This document shows positions 1 through 7,484 of a stretch of DNA of 64,000 nt, piece by piece. The stretch is taken from assembly GCA_028292745.1 (NCBI GenBank), contig JAQGLT010000054.1, positions 1-64,000 on the forward strand, written 5' to 3'. Position numbers and translations under genes: made by a program. A model generated the notes under the pieces. That model did no database searches and was not told the origin of the DNA. It was given only the letters and a program-made list of their open reading frames with translations. The DNA comes from Polaromonas sp. Lineage in GTDB: Bacteria > Pseudomonadota > Gammaproteobacteria > Burkholderiales > Burkholderiaceae_C. Position 1 is the stretch's first letter. Each line of letters starts with the position of its first letter.

Positions 1-182
1 GGGATCGCGCTGCCCTGGGCGACGATGACGGCGGGCTGGGCGGTGGTCACCGGCGCGGGCGGCTGCGGCGGGGCCGCTGGCCCGAAGGTGCAGGCGGCCA
101 GCCACCCGGCAGCCAGCGCGCTGGCGAAGGCCAGCCCGCCCCTGCGGGCGCAAATGGCGAAAAACTCAACTCTTGAACGCAT
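1..182 (-). CDS. QseG-like lipoprotein, N-terminal part (runs off the window)
   Basis: An ATG at 182 opens a frame that overlaps the last 17 bases of the histidine kinase and runs to the window edge. The product starts with a positively charged stretch and a hydrophobic core ending in a lipobox (LAAC at about residues 27-30), followed by a Pro/Ala-rich mature start, so it should be an exported lipoprotein. In enterobacteria a QseE/GlrK kinase is followed by the lipoprotein QseG and then a sigma-54 response regulator; this overlap and order match that pattern. The name is inferred from position only, because the conserved part of the protein lies outside the window. Confidence 0.6.
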   Translation of the reverse strand, partial: MRSRVEFFAICARRGGLAFASALAAGWLAACTFGPAAPPQPPAPVTTAQPAVIVAQGSAI

Positions 183-1587
183 GGGGGAACTCGATTCTGA
201 AATGGGTGCCTGTCTCGCCCGGCTGCAACTCGACGCGTCCGCCGTGCGCGGCAATGTATTCACGCACGATCGACAGGCCGATGCCGCTGCCGCGGATGCC
301 GTCGCCCGGCTGGCGTTCGCCCCGGTAAAAGGGCTCGAAAATCCGTTCCCGGTCCGTCGGCGCGACACCCGCCCCTTGGTCGGTGATGTCGATCTGCACC
401 CGGCCGGGCTGCTGGCTCAGCGCAAATTCGATTGTGCCCTTCAAAGGCGAGTAACGAATGGCGTTGGACAGCAGGTTGGCCAGGGCCGTGCCGACTTTTT
501 CGGGGTCGACCTCCATCGTGAGCGGCTGGCCGGTGACCTGCACCGTGAGTTCCCGTGCCCGCCACTGCAGGCGCTGGGCCTCCACCTGGTCTTCGATGAG
601 CTGCAGCAGGTCAATGGGCCGGCGATGCAGCTGGCGCGCCTCGAAGGCCGCGGCATTGAAGCGCAGCAGGTCTTCGATCTGGCTTTGCAGCAGGCTGGTG
701 TTGTGCTTGAGGATCAGGGCAATCTCGCGCTGGTCGTGGCTCAAGGGGCCGGCCACGCCGTCTTCGAGCAGCGACACGCCTTCGCGCAGCGACGCCAGCG
801 GGGTTTTCAGTTCGTGTGAAATGTGGCGCAAAAAACGCGCCTTGTCGGCATCGAGCTCGCTAAGGCGCAGCCGCAGCCAGTTCAGGCGCTCGCCGACCAA
901 GGCCAGGTCGGCCGGGCCGTGAATCGAGATGGCATGCGCCAGCCGGTTTTCTCCCAGGCCGACGATGGCGTTTTCCAGCCGCTTGAGCGGGCGGGTGAAC
1001 CAGACGCCAAACGCCAGCGCCATGGCCACCGCCAGCACGATGGCGCCGGTGACCTGCTGCGCGAGGTGCTTGCGGCTGTTTTCGAGCTTGTCCTGCAGCG
1101 ACTGGTTGCGCTGCTGGATGGTCTGCTGGACCTGCATGGCAATGGCGGTGTTGATCGCTTCGAGTTCGCGAAATTCCTGGGCCAGCCGCTGTTCGCGCTC
1201 CAGGGCGGTGCCGGGGGGGCCGTTGAGCAGCGAAAGCATGGTTTCCAGGTGCGCCCGCCAGGCAGGCGCCCTGGCGGCATCGATGGCTTCCTCGGCCAGC
1301 CGCGCCAGGATGTCGGTCGCGTCGCGGGCTTCGTCGCGAAAGCGCTGCCGCAGGACGCGGTCGTCCAGCACCACCGACTGCCGCGAACTGCGCTCCATCG
1401 ACACGCTGCGCTCCCTGAGCGACTGCGCCGCGCCGCTGAGGTCCAGCGCGCGGGCGGCGATGTCGCGGCTTTGCTGCGTCACGTCCTCCAGTGCGAACAG
1501 CGCGCGCAGCGAAGCGGCGCCCAGCAGCGCGGCGATGAGCAAAAAGGCAAGCACCAGCAGGGGCCGGAATGAAAATCGGCGCAGCAT
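166..1587 (-). CDS. Sensor histidine kinase, QseE/GlrK type
   Basis: This 473-residue inner-membrane kinase has two transmembrane segments (about 9-31 and 180-198) around a helical periplasmic sensor region, then a HAMP segment, a HisKA domain with the phosphoacceptor in SHELKTP (His258) and a HATPase domain with N-box NLLSNAIRYSP and G-box GSGIGLSIV. The stretch around the H-box, with REGVSLLEDG and IEDLLRFN, closely resembles GlrK/QseE kinases. It starts 23 bases after miaB on the same strand, so the two may share a transcript. It overlaps the lipoprotein gene downstream. The partner response regulator is expected beyond the left edge. Confidence 0.85.
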   Translation of the reverse strand: MLRRFSFRPLLVLAFLLIAALLGAASLRALFALEDVTQQSRDIAARALDLSGAAQSLRERSVSMERSSRQSVVLDDRVLRQRFRDEARDATDILARLAEEAIDAARAPAWRAHLETMLSLLNGPPGTALEREQRLAQEFRELEAINTAIAMQVQQTIQQRNQSLQDKLENSRKHLAQQVTGAIVLAVAMALAFGVWFTRPLKRLENAIVGLGENRLAHAISIHGPADLALVGERLNWLRLRLSELDADKARFLRHISHELKTPLASLREGVSLLEDGVAGPLSHDQREIALILKHNTSLLQSQIEDLLRFNAAAFEARQLHRRPIDLLQLIEDQVEAQRLQWRARELTVQVTGQPLTMEVDPEKVGTALANLLSNAIRYSPLKGTIEFALSQQPGRVQIDITDQGAGVAPTDRERIFEPFYRGERQPGDGIRGSGIGLSIVREYIAAHGGRVELQPGETGTHFRIEFPHAFKS

Positions 1588-1610
1588 GAATCAGGGCAAG
1601 GCGGTCGGCT

Positions 1611-2954
1611 TCAGGCCGGCAGGGCGGCGCTGCGCGTCAGCACCTCGCCGCGCAGCGAACGCTGGCTGGCTTCGGTGATGGTGACATCGACCATCTGGCC
1701 GATCAGGCGCGGCTGGCCTTCGAGGATGACGACCCGGTTGCATTCGGTGCGGCCCATCAGCTCGGTCGGGTTCTTGCGCGCTGCGCCTTCGACCAGGATG
1801 CGCTGCACCGTTCCCAGCCGGCTGGCGCTGATGGCGCGCACGCTGTCGTCCAGCCGGGCCTGCAGCTGCTGCAGGCGTTTCAACTTGACCGCGTGGGGCG
1901 TGTCGTCGGCCAGGTTGGCGGCGGGCGTTCCGGGGCGCGGGCTGTAGATGAAGCTGAAGGACGTGTCGTAGCCGACATCGTCCACCAGCTTCATGAGCTT
2001 TTGAAAATCGTCCTCGGTCTCGCCCGGAAAGCCGACGATGAAGTCGCTGCTCATCGCCAGGTCGGGCCGGATGGCGCGCAGCTTTCGGATCGTGCTCTTG
2101 TATTCCATGGCGGTGTAGCCGCGTTTCATCGCCATCAGGATGCGGTCGCTGCCGTGCTGCACCGGCAGGTGCAAATGGTTGACCAGCTTGGGCAAGGTGG
2201 CATAGGCATCGATCAGGCGCTGGGTGAATTCATTGGGGTGGCTGGTCACGTAGCGGATGCGCTCGATGCCGGGGATGTCGTGCACGTAGTCGAGCAGCGT
2301 GGCGAAGTCGGCGATCTCGGCGGTGCCGCCCATGGGGCCGCGGTAGGCGTTGACGTTCTGGCCCAGCAGCGTGACCTCTTTCACCCCCTGGTCGGCCAGG
2401 CCGGCGACCTCGACGAGCACGTCCTCGAACGGCCGCGAGACCTCCTCGCCGCGCGTGTAGGGCACCACGCAATAGCTGCAGTACTTGGAGCAGCCTTCCA
2501 TGATGCTGACGAACGCGCTGGCGCCCTCGACCCGGGCCGGCGGCAGGTGGTCGAATTTTTCGATCTCGGGAAAGCTGATGTCGACCTGCGGCTTGCCCAG
2601 GCGGGCGCGGCTGGCCAGCAGCTGCGGCAGGCGGTGCAGCGTCTGCGGGCCGAACACCACATCGACGTAGGGCGCGCGCTGGATGATGGCCTCGCCCTCC
2701 TGGCTGGCGACGCAGCCGCCCACGCCGATCAGCACGCCCTTGGCTTTGAGGTGCTTGACGCGGCCGAGGTCGCTGAAGACTTTTTCCTGCGCCTTCTCGC
2801 GCACCGAGCAGGTGTTGAAGAGGATCAGGTCGGCTTCGTTCATGTCCTGCGTCGGCTCATAGCCTTGTGCGGCGTGCAGCACGTCCTGCATCTTGTCCGA
2901 GTCGTACTCGTTCATCTGGCAGCCAAAGGTCTTGATGAATACTTTTTTAGTCAT
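1611..2954 (-). CDS. miaB: tRNA-2-methylthio-N6-dimethylallyladenosine synthase MiaB
   Basis: MiaB is a radical-SAM methylthiotransferase that adds a methylthio group to isopentenyladenosine-37 of tRNAs. The 447-residue product has the N-terminal UPF0004 cluster cysteines (Cys12, Cys49, Cys81), the radical-SAM motif CSKYCSYC (Cys155, 159, 162) and a C-terminal TRAM region, all at family-typical spacing and length. The ATG at 2954 gives the usual MiaB start ([19 protein letters not shown]). An interspersed palindromic repeat begins only four bases upstream of the start, so no clear ribosome binding site is visible. Confidence 0.97.
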   Translation of the reverse strand: MTKKVFIKTFGCQMNEYDSDKMQDVLHAAQGYEPTQDMNEADLILFNTCSVREKAQEKVFSDLGRVKHLKAKGVLIGVGGCVASQEGEAIIQRAPYVDVVFGPQTLHRLPQLLASRARLGKPQVDISFPEIEKFDHLPPARVEGASAFVSIMEGCSKYCSYCVVPYTRGEEVSRPFEDVLVEVAGLADQGVKEVTLLGQNVNAYRGPMGGTAEIADFATLLDYVHDIPGIERIRYVTSHPNEFTQRLIDAYATLPKLVNHLHLPVQHGSDRILMAMKRGYTAMEYKSTIRKLRAIRPDLAMSSDFIVGFPGETEDDFQKLMKLVDDVGYDTSFSFIYSPRPGTPAANLADDTPHAVKLKRLQQLQARLDDSVRAISASRLGTVQRILVEGAARKNPTELMGRTECNRVVILEGQPRLIGQMVDVTITEASQRSLRGEVLTRSAALPA

Positions 2955-2958
2955 GATT

Positions 2959-3008
2959 GCTACTTAATTAATAGCGTCTATCACATGCTGGACGTGCGCT
3001 AGAGGCCG
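2959..3008 (-). repeat. Interspersed GCTAT/ATAGC intergenic repeat, copy 1
   Basis: On the minus strand the copy reads GGCCTCTAGCGC, a variable spacer, then GCTATTAATTAAGTAGC. This matches the order seen in the other copies: CTCTAGCGC, spacer, then the AT-rich palindrome. It fills the leader immediately in front of miaB, covering the place where a ribosome binding site would be expected. Confidence 0.75.
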
Positions 3009-3051
3009 ATTTGATTGAAAATTAGGCGTTCCGCCGGCGGGCGGCCGCGCG

Positions 3052-3483
3052 TCAAGGCGCCTTGACGGATGCCGGCGTGTCCGCGTCGGCGCTGCTGCCA
3101 AAGCTGAACCAGGAGGCCTTGGTGTTGGGCCGTTTCTGCTTGACTTCTTCGCTGTTGAGTATCCAGACCTCATGGACATTGCCGCCGCTCTCGCGCAGGT
3201 AATTGACGACCACTTTCTGGTTGGCGAGCGCACCCGACATCACCAGCAGGTTGTTGGCATCGCGAATGCGCGCGCCGGGCGACAGCCTATCCGCCTTGCC
3301 GTCCAGCAGGATGCCCGGCGGCGTCTGCACCACGATCTCGCCGCGCAGGGCGGCGGCGGGAAACTGCCTGACGGCGGGCTTGAATTCGGCGCTGGGCTGG
3401 GCGCGGGCGGGCAGGCTGGCCAGCGGGGCCGTTGCCGCCAGGACAAGGAAAAGGGTGAAGAGGTGCGGTGCGCAGCGGTTCAT
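3052..3483 (-). CDS. Small exported protein of unknown function
   Basis: The start at 3483 was chosen because it gives a signal peptide directly (MNRCAPHLFTLFLVLAATAP, cleavage near ARAQ). The longest frame starts 12 codons earlier and would bury it. The mature protein of about 117 residues has an Ala/Pro-rich start and a predicted beta-rich core with the string NLLVMSGALANQKVVVNYLR, ending in a Ser/Ala tail. I recognise no catalytic motif. It is probably periplasmic and the function is unknown. It is separated from miaB by one copy of the interspersed repeat. Confidence 0.7.
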   Translation of the reverse strand: MNRCAPHLFTLFLVLAATAPLASLPARAQPSAEFKPAVRQFPAAALRGEIVVQTPPGILLDGKADRLSPGARIRDANNLLVMSGALANQKVVVNYLRESGGNVHEVWILNSEEVKQKRPNTKASWFSFGSSADADTPASVKAP

Positions 3484-3828
3484 GGTGTGTGTCCAGAGGC
3501 TGTTGATGGGAAAAAACACTCCATTATCTCAGGGGGCGTTTTGCGGCGCAGCCCGGTGCGCCCCGCGCCCGCGCCCGATGGCAGTGCCGGCCGGGCGGTG
3601 TCGGGCCGACATGCTGCCGTGGCCGGATTTTCAATGCGTCAAAGCTGCTGGGGCAGTGATTTATGCATGAAAAAGGCTTCTAGCGCAATGAGTACAAGCG
3701 CAGGCAGCTATTTAATTGATAGCATTCTGCTGATGGCGCCTGGCGGGCCGGCTGCCGCCTTGGCGGGCGGGCGACCTGCCGGTCGCTGCCGATGCGGGCG
3801 TCGCGGCTGCCTGCTGCCTGCTGCCGGG
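3484..3828. other. Intergenic region with one interspersed repeat
   Basis: This 345-base stretch separates the exported protein gene from the UbiX-family gene, both on the minus strand. It is G+C-rich apart from the AT-rich palindrome of repeat copy 2. I see no convincing coding sequence or terminator in it. Confidence 0.6.
3672..3724 (+). repeat. Interspersed GCTAT/ATAGC intergenic repeat, copy 2
   Basis: The copy reads AAAGGCTTCTAGCGC, a spacer of about 20 bases ending AAGCGCAGGCA, then GCTATTTAATTGATAGCA. This is one of the best-preserved copies and defines the family layout used for the other entries. Confidence 0.8.
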
Positions 3829-4488
3829 TCAGGCCGCCCTGGCCAGCTCTCCCTGCCCACCGGAGGGCATCAGCTTGTGCGGTATTTCCAGCAGATCGAG
3901 CGCACGGGCAACGCTGTGGTTGACGATGTCGCCAACGGTCTGCGGATGCAGCTCGAACGCAGGCGCGGCCGGGCAGATGATGCCGCCCATTTCGGTCACG
4001 CTCACCATGTTGCGCAGGTGGGCCAGGTGCAGCGGCGACTCGCGCATCAGCAACACCAGGCGACGCCGTTCCCTGAGCATCAAGTCAGCCGTGCGGGTCA
4101 GCAGGTTGTCCTCCAGGCCATGGGCCAGCGCCGCGAGCGTTCCCAGGGAGCACGGCGCGATCACCATGCCGCCACGGGCAAACGCGGTGCTCGTCAGCGG
4201 GCTGCCGATGTCGTCCAGGTCATGGACGACATCGGCCATGTCCTCGATGAAGGCGCAGTCCATGTTCAACTCCTGCTCGATGCTGTCCCAGCCCGCGTCG
4301 GACACGATCAAGTGCGACTCGATGCCCGGCGTGCCCTGCAGCACCTGCAGCAGGCGCGCGCCATACACGGCGCCGCTCGCATCCGAGATGGCGACGACGA
4401 TGCGCCGCGGCGCCGGCGTATGGGTGAAGGCGGCGCTCACGGAGCCGGTCACGGCCGGCGGCAGTTCAAAGGAAAAAGATAGGGTCAT
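3829..4488 (-). CDS. ubiX: UbiX-family flavin prenyltransferase
   Basis: UbiX makes prenylated FMN, the cofactor of UbiD-type decarboxylases, for example in ubiquinone synthesis. The 219-residue product carries the family signatures near its start (VVAISDASGAVYGARLL) and the later strings IAPCSLGTLAALAHGLEDNLLTR, MRESPLHLAHLRNM and GIICPAAPAFE. The N-terminus carries roughly 25 residues before the first beta strand, longer than in E. coli UbiX. The gene is 13 bases upstream of a hemolysin III-type gene on the same strand. No ubiD homologue is in the window, so a role in ubiquinone or in aromatic catabolism cannot be decided. Confidence 0.88.
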   Translation of the reverse strand: MTLSFSFELPPAVTGSVSAAFTHTPAPRRIVVAISDASGAVYGARLLQVLQGTPGIESHLIVSDAGWDSIEQELNMDCAFIEDMADVVHDLDDIGSPLTSTAFARGGMVIAPCSLGTLAALAHGLEDNLLTRTADLMLRERRRLVLLMRESPLHLAHLRNMVSVTEMGGIICPAAPAFELHPQTVGDIVNHSVARALDLLEIPHKLMPSGGQGELARAA

Positions 4489-4501
4489 GTGAATCCGGTG
4501 G

Positions 4502-5119
4502 TCAGGCTACATAAAGCAGCACGGTGAAGAAGTGGCAGATGCTGCCGCCGAGCACAAACAGGTGCCACAGCCCATGGCCATGGCGCACCTTGTGATCAAG
4601 GGCGTAAAAAACGATGCCCAGCGTGTAGCAGGCGCCGCCTGCCGCCAGCCAGGCAAATCCAGCGGGGGTAAGGGCCCGCCACAGCGGCGACACCGCCACC
4701 ATGGCAAGCCAGCCCATGAGTATATAAATGATCAGCGACACCAGGCGCGCGCCCTTGGCCAGCCAGATTTCCTGCACGATGCCCACCAGCGCCAGGCCCC
4801 AGATGACGCCGAACATCCACCAGCCCCAACTGCCGCGCAGCGACACCAGGGCAAACGGCGTGTAGGTGCCCGCAATCAGCAGGTAGATCGCGCAATGGTC
4901 GAATTTGCGCAGCACGTTCTTGGCCGGCCCGCGCACGCTGTGGTAAAGCGTGGAAAACACATACAGCGCCACCAGCATGACGCCGTAGACACTGAAACTG
5001 ACGATTTTCCACGGGTCGCCCAGGCGCGCGGCGAGGACAACCAGCACCACCGCGCCGGCCAGTGCAAGCGCCGCGCCGACCAGGTGGGTGATGCTGTTGA
5101 AACGCTCGCCGGGGTACAT
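4502..5119 (-). CDS. Hemolysin III / PAQR-type integral membrane protein
   Basis: The start at 5119 (MYPGERFNSITH) is the family start; the longer frame would add 57 low-complexity residues. The 205-residue protein has seven hydrophobic segments and the hemolysin III signatures SxxxH (STLYHSV), D-H (KFDHCAIYLLIAGTYTPFAL) and the C-terminal H-x3-H (HLFVLGGSICHFFTV), which in this superfamily form a metal site. The physiological role in bacteria is unsettled despite the name. It lies upstream of ubiX on the same strand. Confidence 0.88.
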   Translation of the reverse strand: MYPGERFNSITHLVGAALALAGAVVLVVLAARLGDPWKIVSFSVYGVMLVALYVFSTLYHSVRGPAKNVLRKFDHCAIYLLIAGTYTPFALVSLRGSWGWWMFGVIWGLALVGIVQEIWLAKGARLVSLIIYILMGWLAMVAVSPLWRALTPAGFAWLAAGGACYTLGIVFYALDHKVRHGHGLWHLFVLGGSICHFFTVLLYVA

Positions 5120-5520
5120 CGGATTCAGGCCGATCGGGCCGCCCTGCCAGGTTGCACGGGCGCCAGCATGGGGGCCGTGCCCGTCTGGTGCCGGTCCGGC
5201 GCCGGGGCAATTGCCATTGTGAACGTAGCGGTCGTCATGGTTGATCGGTAATAAACGCCAGTCTAAGGCCGTTGGCCCGCAGCCGTTCAACAGACGGGTA
5301 ATTTGGGTTGGCCGAGCCCGAATGTGCGCGGAGCCTGTGGGCGGTGCGGCAACAGGCCGGCTGGCTGGTCACGCAGGCGATACCTGTGATGGCTGTCATA
5401 TTGCTGCACCGGCGATGGCGGCCCGGCCCGGAAGGAACGACTCGGCCCGCATCGCCACGGCCGTGTTTGCGGCGGCGGCGGTCGGTGCGATAGCGCTTCG
5501 GGTAAAAGCCGAGGAACAGC
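5120..5520. other. Intergenic region, nothing recognised
   Basis: These 401 bases lie between the end of the putative fibre operon and the hemolysin III-type gene, all on the minus strand. I see no convincing coding sequence, repeat copy or hairpin terminator. It should hold the promoter of the hlyIII-ubiX pair. Confidence 0.5.
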
Positions 5521-6327
5521 TCAGCGGTTTCGAATCGCGTTGTTGATAGAGTCGTTGAGCGTTGTCTGCAGGTTCAGGCTTTTCACCAGGCTCAGGCCGC
5601 TGCTGGTGGCCTGGATGATGGTTTCGTTGCGGATCAGCTGGTTGTTCAAGGTATTTTGGACATAGGTTGCCAGCGGAATGGCGGCAGCGCTGGCGGCGAC
5701 CGTGTTGCCGGGGCCGTTCTGCACCACCAGCGCCTGTATCTGTGTCGCTGTCGGTGTCGGCACCTGAACCTGTGGCTGTGGCTGGACCTGCGCTGGTGCC
5801 GGTGATGTTGCCGGTGATGTTGCCGGTGTTGGTGTTGTTCCAGCTACCACCGTCGATGTCGGAACTGGGGCTTGTATCTGCTGTGTTTGTGCCGGCGCCG
5901 GTGCCTGTGCTGAAGTAGAAGTCGGCGTAGGTGTAGGCGCAGGCGCAGGCGCTGAAGCGCCTGGCTGTGCAGGTGTTTGTGCCAAAGCCTGAGAAACAAT
6001 CTGTTGACCGGCTGCCTGGATCTGCGCTGGCAGCAGCTTGCCGAGGTCGCCAATCTGGAACGACGTGCTGGCGACCAGCTGGCCGTTGATGAAAACCGCC
6101 CGGGTGATGCCGAAAGAAACCATGAAACCGCCGCCGAAATCGAAGCCGCCACGCAGCTGCGCCAGCGTGTGGTCGCTGGCCGCCAGCCAGGCGGGTGCCT
6201 TGGATCCCTCGGGCGCGGACGCAAGTGCCTGCGCATGGCCGGTGCCCAGGACAAAAAGGGCGCTCAGGGCAGCAGACAGCACGCCGTGCCTGCCACGGAA
6301 GGTGAGGGGAATGTGGATGGAAGTCAT
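5521..6327 (-). CDS. Exported Pro/Thr/Gln-rich protein with RGG leader-like motif
   Basis: The 268-residue product has a signal peptide (about residues 1-36) followed by the string DHTLAQLRGG ending at Gly61 and then FDFGGGFMVSFG. The middle (about 115-200) is low-complexity Pro/Ala/Thr/Gln, and the C-terminus is amphipathic with many Asn and Thr. The start codon overlaps the stop of the C39 peptidase gene by one base (TGATG), pointing to translational coupling. The RGG segment resembles the double-glycine sites cut by C39 peptidases, and a small exported neighbour has the same motif. Role in a fibre or surface structure is inference from the operon. No known family is recognised. Confidence 0.75.
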   Translation of the reverse strand: MTSIHIPLTFRGRHGVLSAALSALFVLGTGHAQALASAPEGSKAPAWLAASDHTLAQLRGGFDFGGGFMVSFGITRAVFINGQLVASTSFQIGDLGKLLPAQIQAAGQQIVSQALAQTPAQPGASAPAPAPTPTPTSTSAQAPAPAQTQQIQAPVPTSTVVAGTTPTPATSPATSPAPAQVQPQPQVQVPTPTATQIQALVVQNGPGNTVAASAAAIPLATYVQNTLNNQLIRNETIIQATSSGLSLVKSLNLQTTLNDSINNAIRNR

Positions 6328-7019
6328 CAGAAATCTCCTGGGCCGTGCGAAGGCAGTGTCACCCCGGCCAGCCCATCGCGGTTGACACCGGCCGCCAGCG
6401 GTGCCTGGGGAGCAGCGCGCCAGTCGGCGGCAAGGTTGAAGCGGGCCGATTCCGTGCGGTTGTGAATGACAAACAACAGGCGGCTCGGCCAGCTGGCTTC
6501 AAAGGCCGTTCGCGGCACGGCGCGCGTGCCATTGGCCGGATCGCCGATCAGCACACGGTCGCCGCGCAAGCCTTTGATCACCACAAAATGGTGGTAGCCG
6601 TTCTCGTTGATCAGCACGATCGCCGGCAGGCGGGCCTCAACCAGTTTGTCAAGTGACTGCTCGAATCCGTCGGCTTCAAAGCCCTGGGCCTTGAGGTAGC
6701 GCTTCATGTCGAGCAGCGAGAAGCCTTCGGCGCGGATTTTTTGCTGGTCGCCATGCCGGTACATGTGCTCGAACACGGCGCCTTCGGTGGTGGGAATGCC
6801 GTAGTGATGGGTGAGCAGCGTTGCCACGGCCGCCGAGCCACAGCTGAAATCGTATTTCTGCAGCTGTGTTCCGGCCAGGCGCGCCTGCCGGATGCTGGTC
6901 ACCGGCATGACGACATCGCCGCTCCCCATCGAAGGCAGGTACACCGGTTGCGCCACCGTGTGCATGGGCATGCCCATGCCGGTCGCGAACAATGCAGCGG
7001 CAAGCAGGCTTCTCGTCAC
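6327..7019 (-). CDS. Periplasmic C39-family peptidase (FapD-like)
   Basis: The 230-residue product has a signal peptide (cleavage near TVAQ, about residue 24), so the peptidase domain is in the periplasm and not fused to an ABC transporter as in bacteriocin exporters. The catalytic set of C39 is complete: Gln54 and Cys60 in QKYDFSCGSAA, His144 in YHHFVVIKG and Asp160 in IGDPANG. FapD of the Pseudomonas Fap amyloid system is also a stand-alone C39-type protein, and gene order with a barrel protein nearby fits that comparison. A likely job is trimming the adjacent RGG-bearing exported proteins; this is inference. Confidence 0.88.
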   Translation of the reverse strand: MTRSLLAAALFATGMGMPMHTVAQPVYLPSMGSGDVVMPVTSIRQARLAGTQLQKYDFSCGSAAVATLLTHHYGIPTTEGAVFEHMYRHGDQQKIRAEGFSLLDMKRYLKAQGFEADGFEQSLDKLVEARLPAIVLINENGYHHFVVIKGLRGDRVLIGDPANGTRAVPRTAFEASWPSRLLFVIHNRTESARFNLAADWRAAPQAPLAAGVNRDGLAGVTLPSHGPGDF

Positions 7020-7034
7020 GGCGACTCCCCGGTG

Positions 7035-7403
7035 TCAGTTGATCTGCAGGTTCAGGATGAGGGCGTTCTGGATCAGCACATTGGCGCCCGAGTTCTGGAT
7101 CACCACCGGCAGGCCGCTCATGTTGCTGAACGCCCCGGCAGTGATGGCATTCGCACCGGTCACGACGCTGGTGGCGGAATTTCCGGCAGTCGTGCCGGAC
7201 AGCTGCATGTCATTGGCGACGAGATGAGCGCCGCCGCGCTGCTCTGCCAGGGCTGCCGGGTTCACAGGCTGGTCAAATCCGGCAGGGGTCAACAAGGCCT
7301 TTTCGGCAGCCGGTTGGTCGGGCAAGGACTGCGCCATCGACATTGCCGGCACGGACATGGCCAGCGCCAGGCAAGCGAGCCGCAGGCAGATAAGCGGTTT
7401 CAT
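7035..7403 (-). CDS. Small exported protein with RGG motif and QNSG C-terminus
   Basis: The start at 7403 gives a clean signal peptide (MKPLICLRLACLALAMSVPA, cleavage near SMAQ) preceded by GAAGGA. The 122-residue product has NPAALAEQRGG at residues 48-58, very like the site in the last gene of the operon. Its C-terminus (AGAFSNMSG, then QNSGANVLIQNALILNLQ) aligns with the C-terminus of the large Gly-rich protein encoded just upstream. It looks like a minor subunit or nucleator of the same structure. The gene is 15 bases ahead of the C39 peptidase. No named family is recognised. Confidence 0.78.
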   Translation of the reverse strand: MKPLICLRLACLALAMSVPAMSMAQSLPDQPAAEKALLTPAGFDQPVNPAALAEQRGGAHLVANDMQLSGTTAGNSATSVVTGANAITAGAFSNMSGLPVVIQNSGANVLIQNALILNLQIN

Positions 7404-7484
7404 TTTTATTCCTTCAGTGGTGGCGCGGCAACCGGTCGGCATCGACCCGGACGGTTGCCGTCCCGATCGATGCCGACGGCCCGC

